The notes beneath the pieces were generated by a model that was given only the letters and a program-made list of their open reading frames with translations, made no database searches and was not told the origin of the DNA. A stretch of 64,000 nt of DNA from Streptomyces sulfonofaciens. Its GTDB lineage: Bacteria > Actinomycetota > Actinomycetes > Streptomycetales > Streptomycetaceae. Position numbers and translations under genes: made by a program. The stretch lies in NCBI RefSeq assembly GCF_014656295.1, contig NZ_BNCD01000009.1:266057-330056 (forward strand), given 5' to 3'. Numbering within the stretch: the first letter of the stretch is position 1; each line of letters opens with the position of its first letter. Of this stretch, positions 1 through 12,100 are shown piece by piece.

Positions 1-1
1 G

Positions 2-154
2 TCCACCGACACCATCCAGTCCATCGCCGACGCCGTGGTGGGCATCGCCGACGGCACGACCGCCAACCTCCGGAACATCACGGAGACCCAGGACGGCAAC
101 ATGGACGCCATCCGGGACTCCGGCCGTGGTGCGGGCCATCACGGGAAGCACTGA
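2..154 (+). CDS. C-terminal end of a small helical protein upstream of the giant effector (partial)
   Basis: Only the last 50 codons are in the window; the gene starts to the left. The frame reads STDTIQSIADAVVGIAD and then NLRNITETQDGNMDAIRDSG before TGA at 152-154. The segment is predicted mostly helical with a polar Gly/His tail. It ends 9 bases before the ATG of the giant gene, so the two are probably translationally coupled. Size and position fit an ESX/WXG100-like partner, but the diagnostic N-terminal part is not visible, so the family is inference. The frame is open over its whole visible length and has strong third-position GC. Confidence 0.6.
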   Translation, partial: STDTIQSIADAVVGIADGTTANLRNITETQDGNMDAIRDSGRGAGHHGKH

Positions 155-163
155 GTACTCCGC

Positions 164-3100
164 ATGGCTATCATGGCCTCGAAGAAGGTCAACGACCTTC
201 TGTTCGGCCTCATCGGGGAGAGGCTCCTCCAGGCGAACGAGGACCTGGCCTTCGACAGCCACAAGGCGTTCAAACAGCTCGCCAAGAACATCAGGGACCT
301 GTCCGACATCGTCGAGCAGACCCTCCTGGGCACCAGCACGGCCCTGCCGCCCCAGGTCGGCAGGCGCTACGCACGATCCATGAAGCTGTTCGTGCAGGAC
401 GGCGACACCAACCACCTCAAGGAGTTCGCCGACCAGCTCGACGAGATCGCCGAGGGCCGCATCACCACCTCGATGAACATCGTCGAGTCCAAGCGTGCCG
501 TCATCGCCGAGGCGATCCGGCTGCTCGTCGAGCTCCTGATCGACGCGGTGATCGCCATCTTCAGCGGCGGCTCGTCGGCCGGCGACGCGGCGGTCGCCAA
601 GGCCCGCAGCAGGGTGCTCATTCTGACGATCATGGACGCGCTGCTGTCGCGCACCCATCTGATGCCCACCTTGAGCGAGGCGTTCGAGGAGGCGTTCATG
701 GCCTTCGCCGTGCGGCTCTCCATGCTCATCGACGCCCCGCACGGCGCCCGCCCCAAAGGCTTCGACTGGGGGCAGATCGCCCTCGACGGCGCGCTGGGCG
801 GTCTGGCGGCGCTCTTCCACGGGGGCATTTCCAAGGCTCTCGACCTCGACGGCATATTCAAGAACATCTTCAAGAACGACCTCAAGAACAACCCCTTCAA
901 GGATTTCCCGGACGACGTCGGCTCCAAGGTGGACCCCCCGCCGGGCCTCGGTGGGAAGAACTCCCCCGACGTGGGCGGGAGGCATTCCCCCGGGCCGGAT
1001 CCGAGCAGTTCGCCGGGCCCGGACGCCAGGCACCTGCCGAACTCGGACGGGCCCGGCGGGCCGGGGCCGGTCGGGCGGAACACTCCGGGCGGGCGGGCGC
1101 GGAACACTCCGGGCGGGCGGGCGCGGAACACTCCGGACGCGCCCGGCGGCGGCCCCAAGCGGACCACGCTGGAGCGGGTCGTCGGCAAGTCGGGCTCGGA
1201 CGCCCGTAACTTCGTCGCCGAAGGGGGCTCGGAGTCCCTCGCGGAAGGCGTGCTGGGCGCCCTGACGGGCAACGGCTTCTCGTTCAGTTGGGACAGCTTC
1301 CTGGGCGGGGGCATCAGCGGCAAGGTCGAGGAGACGCTGAGCGCGGGTGCGCACGGCCTGGGGCAGTGGGCGAACCGCACCTTCTCCTTCGGCAACTCCC
1401 CCAATCCGTCCGCCGCCGACGGCGTGGGCCGTGGCGCAGACGGCCCCGGTGACGGCGCGGCCCATGGTGGCGCGGGCACCGGCGGCCGTGCGGTGCCCCC
1501 GGGCGCGTCGGCCGCTGAAGGGCACGGGGCGGGCGCCCCCGGCCGCTCGGGCACCGGTGGGGACGCGGGGACCGGCGACGCCCGGTCCGGCGGTTCCGGG
1601 GTGCGCACCACCAGTGTCGACGAGCAGGATCCCGGCACCGTGCACACGGGGCGGCCCGACGTGTCCGGTGCGGACTCCACCGGCACGGGTGCTCCGCACA
1701 CCGACGCCCCCGCCACGCACGCCCCCGCGGCGGACCCCGCGGGCAGCCACGCCCCGGGTGCCGGCAACACACCGCGCGACGGCGGCGGCAGACCGGCCAC
1801 CGTCTCGGCGGACTCCGCCCCGCATCAGCCGCCCCGGCACCTCGCGGCGGGGGACGACGGGAACGACGCGTCCCACGCCGCGGGCAACGGCTCCGGCTCG
1901 GGCGCGAACTCCAGCTCCGGCGCGGGTGCGAACTCCGACTCCGGCGCGGGTGCGAACTCCGACTCCGGCGCGAACTCCGACTCCGGCTCGGACCAGACCC
2001 ACCGGACGAACCAGACGGAGCAGCCCGAGCAGACCCCGCAGGCCCGGCACACCGAGCAGGACGAACACACCGGGAGCACCGGGAGCACCGAGCACACCGG
2101 CAACGCCGAGCACACCGGGAACGCCGGGAACACCGGGCGGACGGACGGGGTGAACCGGCCGGCCGAGCCGGACGCACTACCCCGGCACGACGGCGACGAC
2201 GCCCCGGCCACGGACGCGCCCGCGCCCGCGCAGGAGGGGACGCCGGACGACACCCCGGTTCCCGGCGGCACGTCGGAGTCCTTTGAGCAGGGGCCTGACA
2301 CCACGTCGCCGACGGGGCCCCCGGTGACGCCTCCTGCGGTGCCCACGTCGACACCGTCCCCCACACCTGCGCCCGCCACGACGTCCGCGCCGCCGCCCTC
2401 GCCCGTCGCCGCCTCCTCCCCGCCCACACCCACGTCCACACCCACGACGACGCCCACCCCCGTGCCGTCGGCCACGTCCCCGGCGGCGGGCGGCGAGCGG
2501 CACCATGCGGATGCCGTCGGCCCCGAGGGCACGCGTCCCGGCCCGGCCGACCGGGCCGGCAAGGGCCCGGAGCGCGCCCCGGGGAGCCGTGGCGGAATCG
2601 GCCCGGCGTCGGGCATCGTCACCACCAGCACGTCAGGGCCGTTCGAGACCACCTCAGGCGTGCCGGACGCGGACGCGGGGACGGCGGCGCCCGCGTCCGA
2701 CACGCAGGGCGGGACCGCGGACGTCGGGCGGTCCGGCCCCGCGGCGGACTCCCGTCCCACCGTGGAGTCCGCGCCGTTCGTGCTCGGTTCCGGCTCGGCG
2801 GACGAGAGCGGCGGCAGCGATGCCTTCGAGCCTGCCGTGGACGTGCTGAGTGAGAGCGGCGAGGGCACGCCCGGCGTCGGTCCCGACCGTCCGGAGGTGA
2901 TGTCCTCGGGGTTCGACGACGACGGCGACTCGCTGTTCGGCGGGCCCGCGGACGGCTGGGCGGAGCACGGTGACCCGGGGATGGGGGTGTCCGGGTTCGA
3001 CGACGACGATGACGACGAGGGCACCACGGCCGGCGCTCCCCCGGCCCCCGACACCCTCGAGGAGTTCGTGGCGCTCGTGGAGCCGCTGCGGGCCCACCTG

Positions 3101-6100
3101 ATGAACACCGACGACTGGTACCGGCAGGACATCAGGCTGGCCGTCATGGCCCGGCCTGGCGGGTCGACCTTCGCCGAGTGGCGGGACGGCCAGGTGGGTC
3201 ACGCCTCCGTCGCCATCCTGCTGCCCGGGCGGGCGGAGCCGGTGGTGATCGGCTTCTATCCGGCCGTGGACAAGGGCTACCACTCCGTTCCCGGTGGTGT
3301 CATGGGGGAACAGGATGGCCTGCTCCTCGATCCGCAGGTCCGGATCCTCCAGACCCATGCGATCAACGCCGACCAACTGCTGCATGCGTTCAACTACGCC
3401 TCCCGCAACTTCGAGGCGTCCTACGACCTGCTGCGCAACAACTGCGTGGTGTTCGTCAACGAGTTCACCTCCGCGGCGCTGGGACGCAACCTGGTGCAGT
3501 TGCACGTGGACGCGCCGGACGCCCTCATCCGGGCACTGCGGGGCGCGTCGGACTGGCGGTGGGCGGACGGCACCGCACCGGTCACCGAGCTGAACCCGGA
3601 CGACAAGGAGACGTTGTCCCTGGCGGAACTGCACCTGCGGATGGGCGTCAGGGGGGACGCGTTCGCGCGGGCGATGGGCTGGGCGGGTACCCGGGTGGCA
3701 CTGGACCACCAGCGTCCGCTGGTCAACGGCACGCCGACCGGGGTGCAGCAGGAGCAACTCGACCTTCTCGGCTCCTTCACCACCCTGCTCGCCTACGAGA
3801 TGAACGTGCGCGGCGAGGAGTCCGCGCAGGCCCTGTCCCGGCGTCTGGGCGAGTCCTACGGCACCCTGCGGACCGATGCCGCCGCCCTCATGGAGCCGGA
3901 CGCGACCACCCACCCGGAACGACTGCTGGACGATCTGTGGCGGGACCAGAACGGCATACCGGTCCCGAACCTGAAGAGCGACGACGCGATACCCACCGTC
4001 TTCACACCGGACGACCCGGACGACGTGGAGGTGCTGTTCGACGCCGACGCCGACGAGGCGACCGAAGCGACCGAAGCGACCGACGACGGAACCACCGCAC
4101 CCGCGCACACCCCCGCACCCTCGGCCGCCCGCACCGCAATGCCTCCCCCCGCCGCTCCGGGCACCGCGACCACCACGGGCACGGACACGGGCAGGAACAC
4201 GGACACGGACTCGCCGGGGCCGCGGGGCGGGTCGGGGCCGCGGGACCGGCAGGAGGTGCCGCCGGGGCCCCGGAGCATGCTCACTGACCCCCTTGAGCCC
4301 GCCTTCGACGCGTTGAGCGAGGGGGGTGAGGAGCGGCGGGGCCGCGAGGTGGCGGACAGCGATCTGACGGAGGGGATGCGGCGCCGTCTCGACGCGCCCG
4401 CGGTCGTCGGCGCCACGGTACGGGTCAGGGACCTGAACGGTCTGCGTTTCGCACGGCAGGCGCACTGGGGTCCCGACACCCGTGTCCAGGTCGGCGCGCT
4501 GGGGCTGAGCCATCCGGACCGGGCGGCACTGGTGATGCGGGTGCGCGGACTCGACGACGACCTCGCCGACGCGCTGTGGAAGAGGCTCGACGACGAACCG
4601 GCGGCCCCGGTACGCGTGCTGGTGCACCCCGGATACGCCTCGGGCGACCAGTTCGGCATCGCCGCCGCGCTGATCGCCGACCCCAATCTGCACGTCGTAC
4701 TGGTCGGCGGGGTCCAGGGCAAACCGGACTCCAGCGACGCCATCGCCGCCTTCTACCAGGGCAGCGGCATCCCGGCCTCGCAGGTGCACCGGGTCACGGC
4801 CGGCCCCGGCGAGTCGGCCGGCGCGGCCGCCCGGCCGGTGGCCGGCAGGATCCTGGACACCGTCGACCCCCGCCCCACCTCCCGGCAGCGCAAGGACCTC
4901 GTCCTCGGCGTCTCCGACGGCACGAAATGGGTAGCCCGCAACTTCACCGTCGGTGTGCGCCGGGCGGTGCGCAGGGCATGGGGAGTGGACGACACCGGCT
5001 TCCCACCCCAGAACCAGGAAGCCGTCCGCACATGGCTGACCGCCCAGGGCGCCGAACCCTCCCGCCAACAGGACACCCTCGTCCTGTGGTCACGCTTCAG
5101 CGGCAAGAAAGGCGACGCACACGCAGAACACGACACCTCCTACGAAGGCATCCGCCAAATCCTCACCGACCTCGCCACCCGCTCCACCCACCACGGCGAG
5201 AAACCACTCGTCATCATCGCCGGCGACGCCTACGCCGACCCCACCCACCGCGACAAATACCGCCAGATCGTCCACGAAGCCCGCACCCACGGCCTCAACG
5301 TCCACGACCTGACCAACTTCTGGAAAGGCGACAAGAACGCCCTGCACACCTGGGGCGGAGACGACCGCATCGGCCAACTCAAACTCTACGAATACCTCCA
5401 CCGCCACAGCCGCACCACCCGCCACCTCGGATTCCGCAGCGGCAACCTCGAATCCCTCGCCCTCATCGGCCACACCGTCCGCTACATGGAAGAACCGCGC
5501 AGCGAGGGCGGCGACCGGATGGCCCAGTGGCACGCCGCCACCAACTCATCACGCACCCCGCGCGGGGCCCTGGCCACCGGATACGAACGCATCATGGTCA
5601 AGGAACCGCCCACCCGGACCGGCAAGGTCATGACCCGGTTGCGGGCCCAGGCCGCGCAGACGCCGTCCGCCGACCGCGCGACGAACCCCCTGCCGGACTT
5701 CAGGCGCCCCGCCTGGCTCTACGGCGCGCCCCACCGGCAGCCCAAACCGGACAAGTTCTTCGCCCGCGTCGAGAAGGGGTTCGCCCCGGACGACCTCCGC
5801 CAGATCACCGACTACCTCCTCCCCCCACCGGCGGGCACCGCGGCAGCAGGACGGCCGAGCCAGGCGGGCCACGGCGGCCGACCGGTCCAGACCGGCCAGA
5901 CCGGCCAGACCGGCCGCGGCGGCCGGCCGATGCACGGCGGCCAGAGCAACCGTGACGGCCAGACGGACCGCGGCGGCCACACGGATCGCGGCGCCCGGAC
6001 GGACCACGCAGGACAAACGGCCCGCGGCGGCCGGACGGACCACGCAGGGCAAACGGCCCGCGGGGGCCGGACGGACCGCGGCGGCCGGACGGACGGCGGC

Positions 6101-9100
6101 AGCGTCACCCAGCAGCAGCCCAGGAGGTGGCGCGGCGACGGGACGGAGCCGATCACCGAGAGCGGGGCACCGGGCCGTGCGGGCGCTGCCGTGGACGCGG
6201 TGCCGCCGAGGCCCCTGCCGACGGTCGGGTCCACCACGCCCGCGCCCGCCCCCACTCCCACCACCGGGCCCCCGCCGGTGTCGCGCGTCGTGGTGCGGCC
6301 GGTGGACGGCCCCGGTGCGGACGAGGCGTCGGTGCGGACGCTGGACGACCGCCTGGTGCCGGACCGGATGGTGCGCCGCTACGCGGTGCGCGAGGGGCGG
6401 GGCGAGGACGCCCGCCTGATCGGGCTCGGCTCCCACTCGGCACATGACCAGGCACAGCGTGCCGACCGCTGGCCGCTCGTGGTGTCCAGTGCGGAGTACG
6501 CCGACTACGACGACGTCCGCAAGGGCTTCGTCGGGCCGGCCCGGACGCGCGACTGGGACGGTGACGCCTCCCACTGGTTCGGCCACGGCACCGCCACCCG
6601 GGTGAAACTGGCCCGCGAGGACGGCACGAGCGACGAGGTCACCGGCCGCGAGTTCGGCCGCGCCCTGCAACGCTGGCTCGACCTCGGGCCGCGCGAGCGG
6701 CCGGTCGTGCTGTACTCGTGCGAGACCGGCCGACCGCCCGAGCACGGCGGGCTGCCCGTGGCCCAGCACGTGGCGAACGTGACGGGGCGTGTGGTGCACG
6801 CTCCGACGACCGAGGCGGGCACGGCGAAGGACGGCACCGGCAGGGTCCGGCCCGTGCTGTACCTGGACGAGAACGGCGCACGGGGCGCGTGGTCCGTCTT
6901 CGCGCCGGAGCCGTCCGGCGAACGGCTCGGCGAACTGGCGCGTGCCGCCGGACTGCACGAGGGCCCGGGACCGGTGGACCCCCGGGCGGGGCTGCGCACC
7001 CTGCAACTGGTCAGAACACTGCGCGGCACCCACGGCACGCACGTCGAGGAGTCGGCCGGCTACCCGGACCTGCTGCGCGGCCTCGCCGCGGTCGACGCCC
7101 TGCGGTGGAACGGCGTCGACGGCGCCCCGGCCGAGCGCCACACCGACGGGCGGATGACGGCGGACCTGCTGCGTCGGGTCACCCGGGACACGCTCGGCCT
7201 CGGTGCCGCCGCGGACCCCACCCCCGCCCAGTACGCGGCCGTGCTCGCGGCCGCGGACACGGCCCGCCGCGCCGACCCCGGCACACCCCTCGCCCGGCTT
7301 GCCGTCCCCACGGACACCGCCCGGGACCACGCCCCGCCCGCTTCCCCGGCCACCCCGGGGGAGAGCGACTCCACGAGCGTCGCCCCGGCGAGCGAGCCCC
7401 TCCACGAGGAGAACGCCGGCCAGGAGCGCACCCGGGTGCCCGAAGGGAACAACGGAAACAGCGGGAACAGCGGGAACAGCACTGCGGCGAGCACCGCGGA
7501 GGGGGCGGGGAAGGGCCCGGCGGAGCGCACGCCCGAGTCGGCGCCGGCCTTCGAAACCGCCAGGCGGCTGGCACCGGCGGGCGGCCGGCCCGGCCTCGAC
7601 GTGCTGGACGTCGCGGCGGACGGCGACTGCTTCTTCGCCGCCGTGCTCGTCGGCGCCGCCCGGCAGCACCCCGGCTCCCCGCCGCGCGACACCACCGTCG
7701 GCGACCTGCGGGAGAACGCGGCGCGGTGGTTCGCCGCGTCCCAGGCGAAGAAGGACATCGACGCGCTGGGCACGGACCCGCTTCAGACACTGGTCGGGGA
7801 TCTCGGCACACCCGCCCTCCGGCACGTGCTGGGCGACCCTGACCTGCCGCCGCTCAGCCCCGACCAGCAGACCAGGGTCGCCGACGGCGTCGCCCGGCAG
7901 GTGGAGGCGGACCGTGCGGCGGGGCGCACCACCGACCGGGAGGCGGTCCGGGCCCGGCTGACGGACCAGCAGCACGGGGACCTGCTGCGCGGGCGGCTCC
8001 GGTTCGAGCTCAGCCTGGGCGGGCCCGAGGCGCAGCGGTACTGGGGCCGGCTGCTCGACACCGCCTACCCGCGGTGGGCGGCGGACGGGGCGGCGCCCAC
8101 CCTCGCCGAGATCAGCGGTGCGTCCACGGCGGACCTGGTGGAGCGGGCGATCCGCGACGTGCGCCTGTGGAACACGCCGTTCTTCGACCACGCGGTACCG
8201 GCGGTGGCCGGGTACCTGGACGTGAACGTGGTGGTGGCCCAGGACGATCCCGCCCGGGACGTGGCGCTCCTGCCCGACGCGGACCGCACCCTGTACGTGC
8301 ACTACAACGGCAGGGACCACTACTCGGCCGTGTCGGTCCCGGCGCGTCAGGGCGGGCGGCAGGCGCAGCCGCGGGACTCCGCCGCCGCCTCGAAACCGCC
8401 CACGCCGGCACGCGTCAGACGGGTCCGGTTCGCCGACGACCCGCCGGCCGAGCCGAAGCACGACACCGGCACCCCGCCCGGCCACCCGACGGACGAGGCC
8501 GCCGAAGCCTCGGAGGCCGCCGAAGCGCAGGACCCGTTCGTACGCATCGAGACCCAGCTCGACCTGCACCGCCCCCCGCGCCTGGACCGCGCCCTGCTGC
8601 CCCCGTCCGTCTCCGGCCGGCCGGTGGTCTTCAGCGACGGCAGCCGGCTGCCCGGGTACCTGACCGGCGAGCACGGCGGCGACGCCACCGACGGCAGCTA
8701 CGGCCCGAGCGCGGTCACCCTGCGCGGCATCGACGACGTCGTCGACGAGATCGGCGGCCACTTCGCCCTCGACAGGTCCGCGGAACCGCTGGCCGACCTG
8801 GCGCAGGCCCTGCACGGCACCCCCCGCGTCTTCCACGGCGACGGCTACGAGTCCCCGCCGTTCGTGGACGCGCACGGCCGGGTGCGGGTGCTGCGGGTCG
8901 CCACCCGGCCGCACGGCAACTGGGAGCGGTTCGCCGATGTCCACGGCGACCCCGTCAGGGTGGACGTCGGCGACCGCAGCCAGGTCACGTTCGGCGCCGT
9001 CAAGTCGGTGAGCACCACGCACCGGCTGGCGCCCAGCGTGGCCGTCGGACCGCCGGGCGGGCCCGCGGCGTACGGGCGGGTGGGCGGCGCGGTCGGCTAC

Positions 9101-12100
9101 CAGCGCGCGTTCGAGTTCGGTATGCAGGACCAGACGCACAGCCGAGGCGAGACCCGGCGCACGGACGGCTCCCATGTGCACCTGGACGACGTGCACTACG
9201 ACGTCTGGCTGAGTGGCGCCCCGTCCGCCGTCAGCCGCTCCGGCCTGCCCAGGCCGTTCTTCCCGGGCGATCCCCACCTCTCCTTCGGGGTGCGGGGCGG
9301 GCTGTCCGTGCGGATCCCCGACGGCGAGACGGCACGGGAGGAGCCGGGCCGGGTGCCGCGCACGATGGAGCTGGGCCCCGGGTCGAACTACCGGCTCGTG
9401 CACAGCGAGGGGTTCGGATCGGTCGCCCGGATCCGCAACTGGGCGCTGCGGAAGGTGGGGGCCGCGCCGGGCACCCCGGCCTATGCGGAGACCGCCGGGT
9501 TCTTCACCTCGGAGAACTTCCAGCGGATGGCGGACCGGATGGCGCACGGCCAGGTCAGCAGCCGCCAGTTGGTCGCCGACGACGGCACGGGCACGCCCAT
9601 GGGCGCCTTCGTCGTGGACCGGGTGGTGCCCGGCAGGGCCAGGCTGCTCACCGAGACCAGCGCCGCCGAACTGCGCCACTTCGTCCAGCAGACCGTCAAG
9701 AACGAACGGACGCTGTCGAAGACCTATTCACAAGAGGTCAACGCGGTCATCGGTCCCAGCTTCGATCTGCTCGGCTTCTTCGGGCACGCCGCGAACCTGC
9801 GGGCCGCGTTCGGGTTCCTCGGCCGCTACCGGCGCAGTACGACGCACGGCGCGGTGTTCGGCGGCTCCGGCGCACGGCGGATCGGCGGCCGCGCGAAGCA
9901 GGTGCCGACCGCGCTCTACCTGGTCGACAAGACCGTGTACGTACGCAGGACGGGTGACGCGGAGGCCACGCCGTTCACCACCTGGAGCCTGGACAGGATG
10001 ACGCGCACCGAGGCGCGCCGTCTCGCGGGCTGGGACGACGGCACCGCCGAGCGCGGCAAGAGCGGCAACGAGCCCTTCGCGCCGGTCTACCTCACCGACG
10101 ACGACCCGGCCGTCCTCGGCATGGCCCGGCCCGAGGCGTTCACCTACGGCAACGGCGACCTGGTCCGCACCGGGACGGACGCCGACCGCCCGCGCTCCGT
10201 GCTGGAGTCCTTCACCGACCAGGTGATCAGGGCCGCCGCCGACACCTATCCGGGCATGATCGCTCCGCTTGAGGAGTTCGGCGACCCGTCCGATCCGCGC
10301 TGGCGCAACGCCGACCACTACCGGATGGCGCTCCAGAACACCCTGAACGTCATCACCGCCCTGTCCGAGCACAGCGTCGCGGGCAACCTCGAAGCGCTCG
10401 TCTCGACCGGGCTCAGGATCGGCCTGGTGGTCCCCGGCCGTTTCACCCGCGCCTACCGCTGGGTCTGGATCGACGGCCGGCTGACCGACCGCCGCTACGA
10501 GGGCACCCAGAACGACCTCATCCTGCGGGGCAGCGCGCCCGGCACGGAGCGCCTGGACGGGCTCCAGCAGGTGGCCAGGGGCACCGACGTCGGTTTCGAG
10601 GCCAGCGTCGCGCTCCGGGACACCGAGCAGGACGCGGCGGGCGCCCCCAAGAACATCGGCACCGCCCGGCTCGGCCCCGTCTGGGGCCGGGGCAGGAGCA
10701 GCAGGAGCGGATACGGCCCCTCGGTCTCCCACGAGGCGATGTCCATCACGGCCGCCGGGTCCCAGTTGCACAGCTACCGGGTGGAGCTCTCCGCGCAGGT
10801 CGGCGGCTACTGGCGGTTCCGCAGCCTGTGGCGGGGCATCGGGTCGCTGGGGCTGCTCGGCACGCACTTCTTCGTCAGGTCGGAGCCGGGCACCCACCTC
10901 GTCGGCGGGGACGCCGGAGCGCCGGTGGTGGGCCGGGTCGTGCTCGCCGTCCCCGACGAGCACACCCCCGACACCGACCCGCACGCGGCGCCCCGCGGGC
11001 GCCGCAGGCCCCGGGTGCGCAGCGAGCGGATGGATCCCGAGCAGGCCGCGGCGCTGGCGGCCGGGCGCACCCGCGACGCCTCCGCGGGCCACGGCCCCGA
11101 CGCGTTCGGCGACGAGAGCCCCCAGACCCTCAGCGTCGGTGCCCACGAGGAGCTGGTGAACAGCGTCGAGGAGGTCCTGAAGGACGCCTCGGGCGACTCC
11201 TGGCACTTCACGACGATCGGAGCGGCGCCGCACGACTCCGCGGTGCGGCCGTTCCAGCCGCAGTACCTGGCCGGCGGCTTCGACCAGACCTCGGGCCCCG
11301 CCGGTTCGCGGATCACCGGCCTCTTCGGCAAGGGCCCCTACCTGAACCGGCTCGGTGCCCTCGTCCACCGCACCCGGGTGGTCGACCCCGTGGTGGTGTC
11401 CAAGCCGGTCAAGGTCGAGAACGACCTGACGATCAGCGCCTCGCACGACGTGTCCCACGCGGTCACCCACACGCACACCTTCACCGTCAGCGGCACGGGG
11501 AGCCTGGCCCACAGCCACCCCGTCGGCCCCTCGCTCTCCGGTTCCTACGGGCTGCTCGGGGGCTGGGGGCGCTCGCGCGGCGAGACCCGCACCGTGACCC
11601 GCACCAGCACCTCGGAGATGGAACTCGACGACGAGGGCCACAAGGTCCTGGTGTCCGCGGACGTCCAGCACGACATCGTCGCGTCGGTGCGTACCGACGG
11701 CGTCCTCTCCCCCCTGCACCGGCTCGCCACCTTCTCGCGCGCCACCGCGGTGGGCCGGCGCCTGACCTTCGCCGCCGACTGGCTCGGCCATCTGCCGGAG
11801 AAGGCCGCGCACCGGCTCGGCCTCATCCAGGACAGGCTCGGTGAGGTGCCCCGGTACACCGCCCAGGCGTGGCGCCTGCCGCGGTGGCTGCGGGAGAACC
11901 CGTTCGGGTCCTACCCCGCCAACCCCATGGACGCCACGCAGGTGCTGGCCGACTTCGACGAGCAGTTGGACGGCCTCGACGTCGACACCGCGAGCCGGGA
12001 GCGCATCCACGCGCTGGTGACCCCGCGCGCGCTGCGCGCCCTGCGCGACGAACTGGCCGCCACCGGGACCAGCACCCGCACCCGCATCGGCGGTTGGGGG

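Noticed and set aside
5549..9679. A 1376-codon minus-strand open frame opposite the giant gene, and similar long ones at 9728-12991, 13118-16411 and 18959-22408
   Set aside because: They mirror the codon pattern of the giant gene, as expected in very GC-rich DNA, and have no domain signature or ribosome site.
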